A stretch of 7,088 nt of DNA from Oscillospiraceae bacterium (GTDB lineage: Bacteria > Bacillota > Clostridia > Oscillospirales > Acutalibacteraceae), in the NCBI GenBank assembly GCA_029004655.1, contig JAQVYP010000072.1:1695-8782 (forward strand), in the 5' to 3' direction. Positions 5,967 through 7,088 of the stretch are shown here, in pieces (within the stretch, counting starts at the first letter, position 1; each line of letters opens with the position of its first letter). Both the position numbers and the translations under genes were made by a program. The notes under the pieces are model-generated. The model searched no databases. It had not been told where the DNA came from and saw only the letters and a list, made by a program, of their open reading frames with translations.

Positions 5967-6006
5967 AAAGGAAGCCGTGATTTATTCATGGCTTCCTTTA
6001 TTTTTT
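5967..6006 (+). terminator. Strong terminator shared by ferredoxin and dus genes
   Basis: Bases 5967-5980 pair with 5986-5999 in a 14-bp stem around a 5-base loop, then A and six T (6001-6006). The single non-Watson-Crick position (5977/5989) is a G-U wobble in plus-strand RNA and an A-C mismatch in minus-strand RNA, favouring the ferredoxin direction. On the minus strand the stem is followed by TTTTTG, so it can also end dus. The dus stop codon lies in the loop and its last four sense codons form one arm. Confidence 0.9.
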
Positions 6007-6962
6007 ATCATAGCCTCTTTGCAAAGTGCGTGAATATCGGACATTGAGCAAATTGTTCCACACATTCTGCGAAGCTCTGACGCTCCGCAAAGGCCTTTCA
6101 TATACCAGGCAGCATGTTTTCTTGCTTCCCTGAACGCTTGGTTTTCACCCTTGTATTTAACCATTAATTCAATTTGTCTGATAAGTATAAGTAATCTCTC
6201 GGCTAGTGGTGGTTCCGGCAATGCCGTTCCACTCTGCAACCATGAATTTATTTGTGCAAACACCCACGGTGAGCCCATTGCTCCTCTGCCGACCATCACA
6301 AAATCGCACCCGGTATATTCATACATTTTTGTGGCGTCTGCACCGCACGAAATATCACCGTTACCGATAACAGGAATTTTAACCGATTTCTTAACCGACT
6401 TAATGATATCCAAATCGACAGGAGGAGCATACATCTGATTTCTTGTCCGTCCATGGACAGTTATTGCCGATGCACCTGCCTGCTCGCATCTTTTTGCAAT
6501 TTCAGTGGCGTTTTTTGTGCTTTCATCCCAACCGGAACGTATTTTAACTGTAACCGGCACAGAAACTGCGGCAACGACCGCACGAACTACGTCTTCCGCC
6601 AATTGCGGATTCTTTAAGAGTGCCGAACCGCCCTTGCTTGAAATAGCAATTTTGGGTGCCGGGCAACCCATATTTATATCTATCATATCAGGATTATAGC
6701 GCATTGCAATTTCTGCTGCGTGTGCCATTATTTGCGGTTCGCATCCAAAAAGTTGTGATGCAAACGGACGTTCATCATCAGATGCGCTTAAAAGTGCCGC
6801 TGATTTTTTATCTCCAAGGTAAATGCCTTTTGCGCTTGCAAGCTCGCCGACTGTATATGATGCACCAAATTTTTTACAAAGTTCTCGCATAGCGCGATCT
6901 GTAACTCCTGCCATTGGCGCCAATGCAGCAAATCCCTTTATTTCAACATTGCCAATAAACAT
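5982..6962 (-). CDS. dusB: tRNA-dihydrouridine synthase (DusB-like)
   Basis: This FMN enzyme uses NADPH to reduce specific uridines of tRNA to dihydrouridine in the cytoplasm. From ATG 6962 it has 326 residues, close to E. coli DusB (321). Positions below count from the alternative Met at 6968; subtract 2 for the preferred start. APMAGVTD (17-24) and QLFG (72-75) line the FMN site. NMGCPAPK (99-106) holds the catalytic acid Cys102. KIRSGWD (142-148), HGRTR (172-176), NGD (203-205) and GRGAMGSPW (227-235) complete the TIM-barrel signature. A helical C-terminal domain follows, including FREARKHAAWYMKG. The ATG at 6968 is one base from GGAG, while ATG 6962 is 7 bases from it, so the latter is preferred. 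The subfamily (DusB/Dus1) is inferred from length and motifs. The gene converges on the ferredoxin gene and its last codons are part of their shared terminator. Confidence 0.93.
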   Translation of the reverse strand: MFIGNVEIKGFAALAPMAGVTDRAMRELCKKFGASYTVGELASAKGIYLGDKKSAALLSASDDERPFASQLFGCEPQIMAHAAEIAMRYNPDMIDINMGCPAPKIAISSKGGSALLKNPQLAEDVVRAVVAAVSVPVTVKIRSGWDESTKNATEIAKRCEQAGASAITVHGRTRNQMYAPPVDLDIIKSVKKSVKIPVIGNGDISCGADATKMYEYTGCDFVMVGRGAMGSPWVFAQINSWLQSGTALPEPPLAERLLILIRQIELMVKYKGENQAFREARKHAAWYMKGLCGASELRRMCGTICSMSDIHALCKEAMIKNKGSHE

Positions 6963-6993
6963 TTGCATTCTCCATTTTTATACTAATTCCAAG

Positions 6994-7024
6994 TAAAAAG
7001 CGCGCAAAAATTGGGTGCTTTTTA
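6994..7024 (-). other. Hairpin in the dus leader, terminator-like
   Basis: TAAAAAGC (6994-7001) and GCTTTTTA (7017-7024) are a perfect 8-base inverted repeat with a 15-base loop. They lie between the dus promoter and the dus start codon. In the minus-strand transcript the stem ends in a UUUUUA run, which resembles a weak intrinsic terminator. It could be an attenuator, or a chance feature of AT-rich DNA, as only two pairs are G-C. Confidence 0.35.
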
Positions 7025-7051
7025 TTCGGAATAAATATTAGCTTTTCGTTC

Positions 7052-7080
7052 AATTTACCTCACTTAATAGTGTTTGTCAA
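7052..7080 (-). promoter_or_regulatory. Sigma-A promoter of dus
   Basis: On the minus strand TTGACA (7080-7075) is a perfect -35. It is followed by 17 bases and TAAATT (7057-7052), a 4 of 6 match to the -10. The predicted start near 7045 gives a leader of about 83 bases. The spacer holds a small palindrome (CACT-ATTA-AGTG) of unknown meaning. Confidence 0.72.
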
Positions 7081-7088
7081 TGCCCTTA

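Noticed and set aside
1..7088. A novel defence, mobile or biosynthetic system
   Set aside because: All coding regions belong to common families, most with housekeeping roles. No direct repeat arrays, transposase, integrase, toxin-antitoxin pair or unknown conserved cluster was found.

Overview
The window reads as ordinary chromosomal housekeeping DNA from a low-GC, anaerobic member of the Bacillota, most likely class Clostridia. Four things suggest this. The ferredoxin is a short clostridial-type 2[4Fe-4S] protein. Shine-Dalgarno sites are strong and purine-rich (AAGGAG, GGAGGTG). Promoters are near-consensus sigma-A type (TTGACA-17-TATACT and similar). Every complete gene stops with TAA. The genus cannot be named from this stretch. 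I saw no mobile element, CRISPR array, tRNA or rRNA, and no gene-free stretch longer than about 200 bases.

Left part, minus strand: the 5' end of purC (purine synthesis) runs off the left edge. Upstream of it lies glmS (glucosamine-6-phosphate synthase), and upstream of that an M14-family peptidase resembling gamma-D-glutamyl-diamino acid endopeptidases. All three read leftward. Each of the two gaps holds a terminator hairpin followed by a good promoter for the next gene, so these look like separate transcription units rather than an operon.

Middle, plus strand: a Nudix ADP-ribose pyrophosphatase (nudF-like) is divergent from the peptidase across a 65-base shared promoter region. It is followed by an alpha/beta-hydrolase esterase of unknown substrate, a YebC/TACO1-family factor, and the small ferredoxin. 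Candidate promoters precede each of them.

Right part: a dusB-like tRNA-dihydrouridine synthase on the minus strand converges on the ferredoxin. They share a 14-bp terminator stem that includes the last codons of dus. A textbook promoter for dus sits at the right edge.

Functionally the genes are a mix of purine synthesis, amino-sugar and cell-wall precursor supply, possible murein-peptide turnover, nucleotide clean-up, translation support, electron transfer and tRNA modification. No shared pathway or novel system is evident. The points worth a second look are small. They are a glmS leader too short for the glmS ribozyme, promoter -35 boxes embedded in terminators, wobble-pair asymmetry that reveals which strand each terminator serves, a nearly symmetric ferredoxin with a ninth cysteine, and four genes whose longest ORF overshoots the likely start codon.
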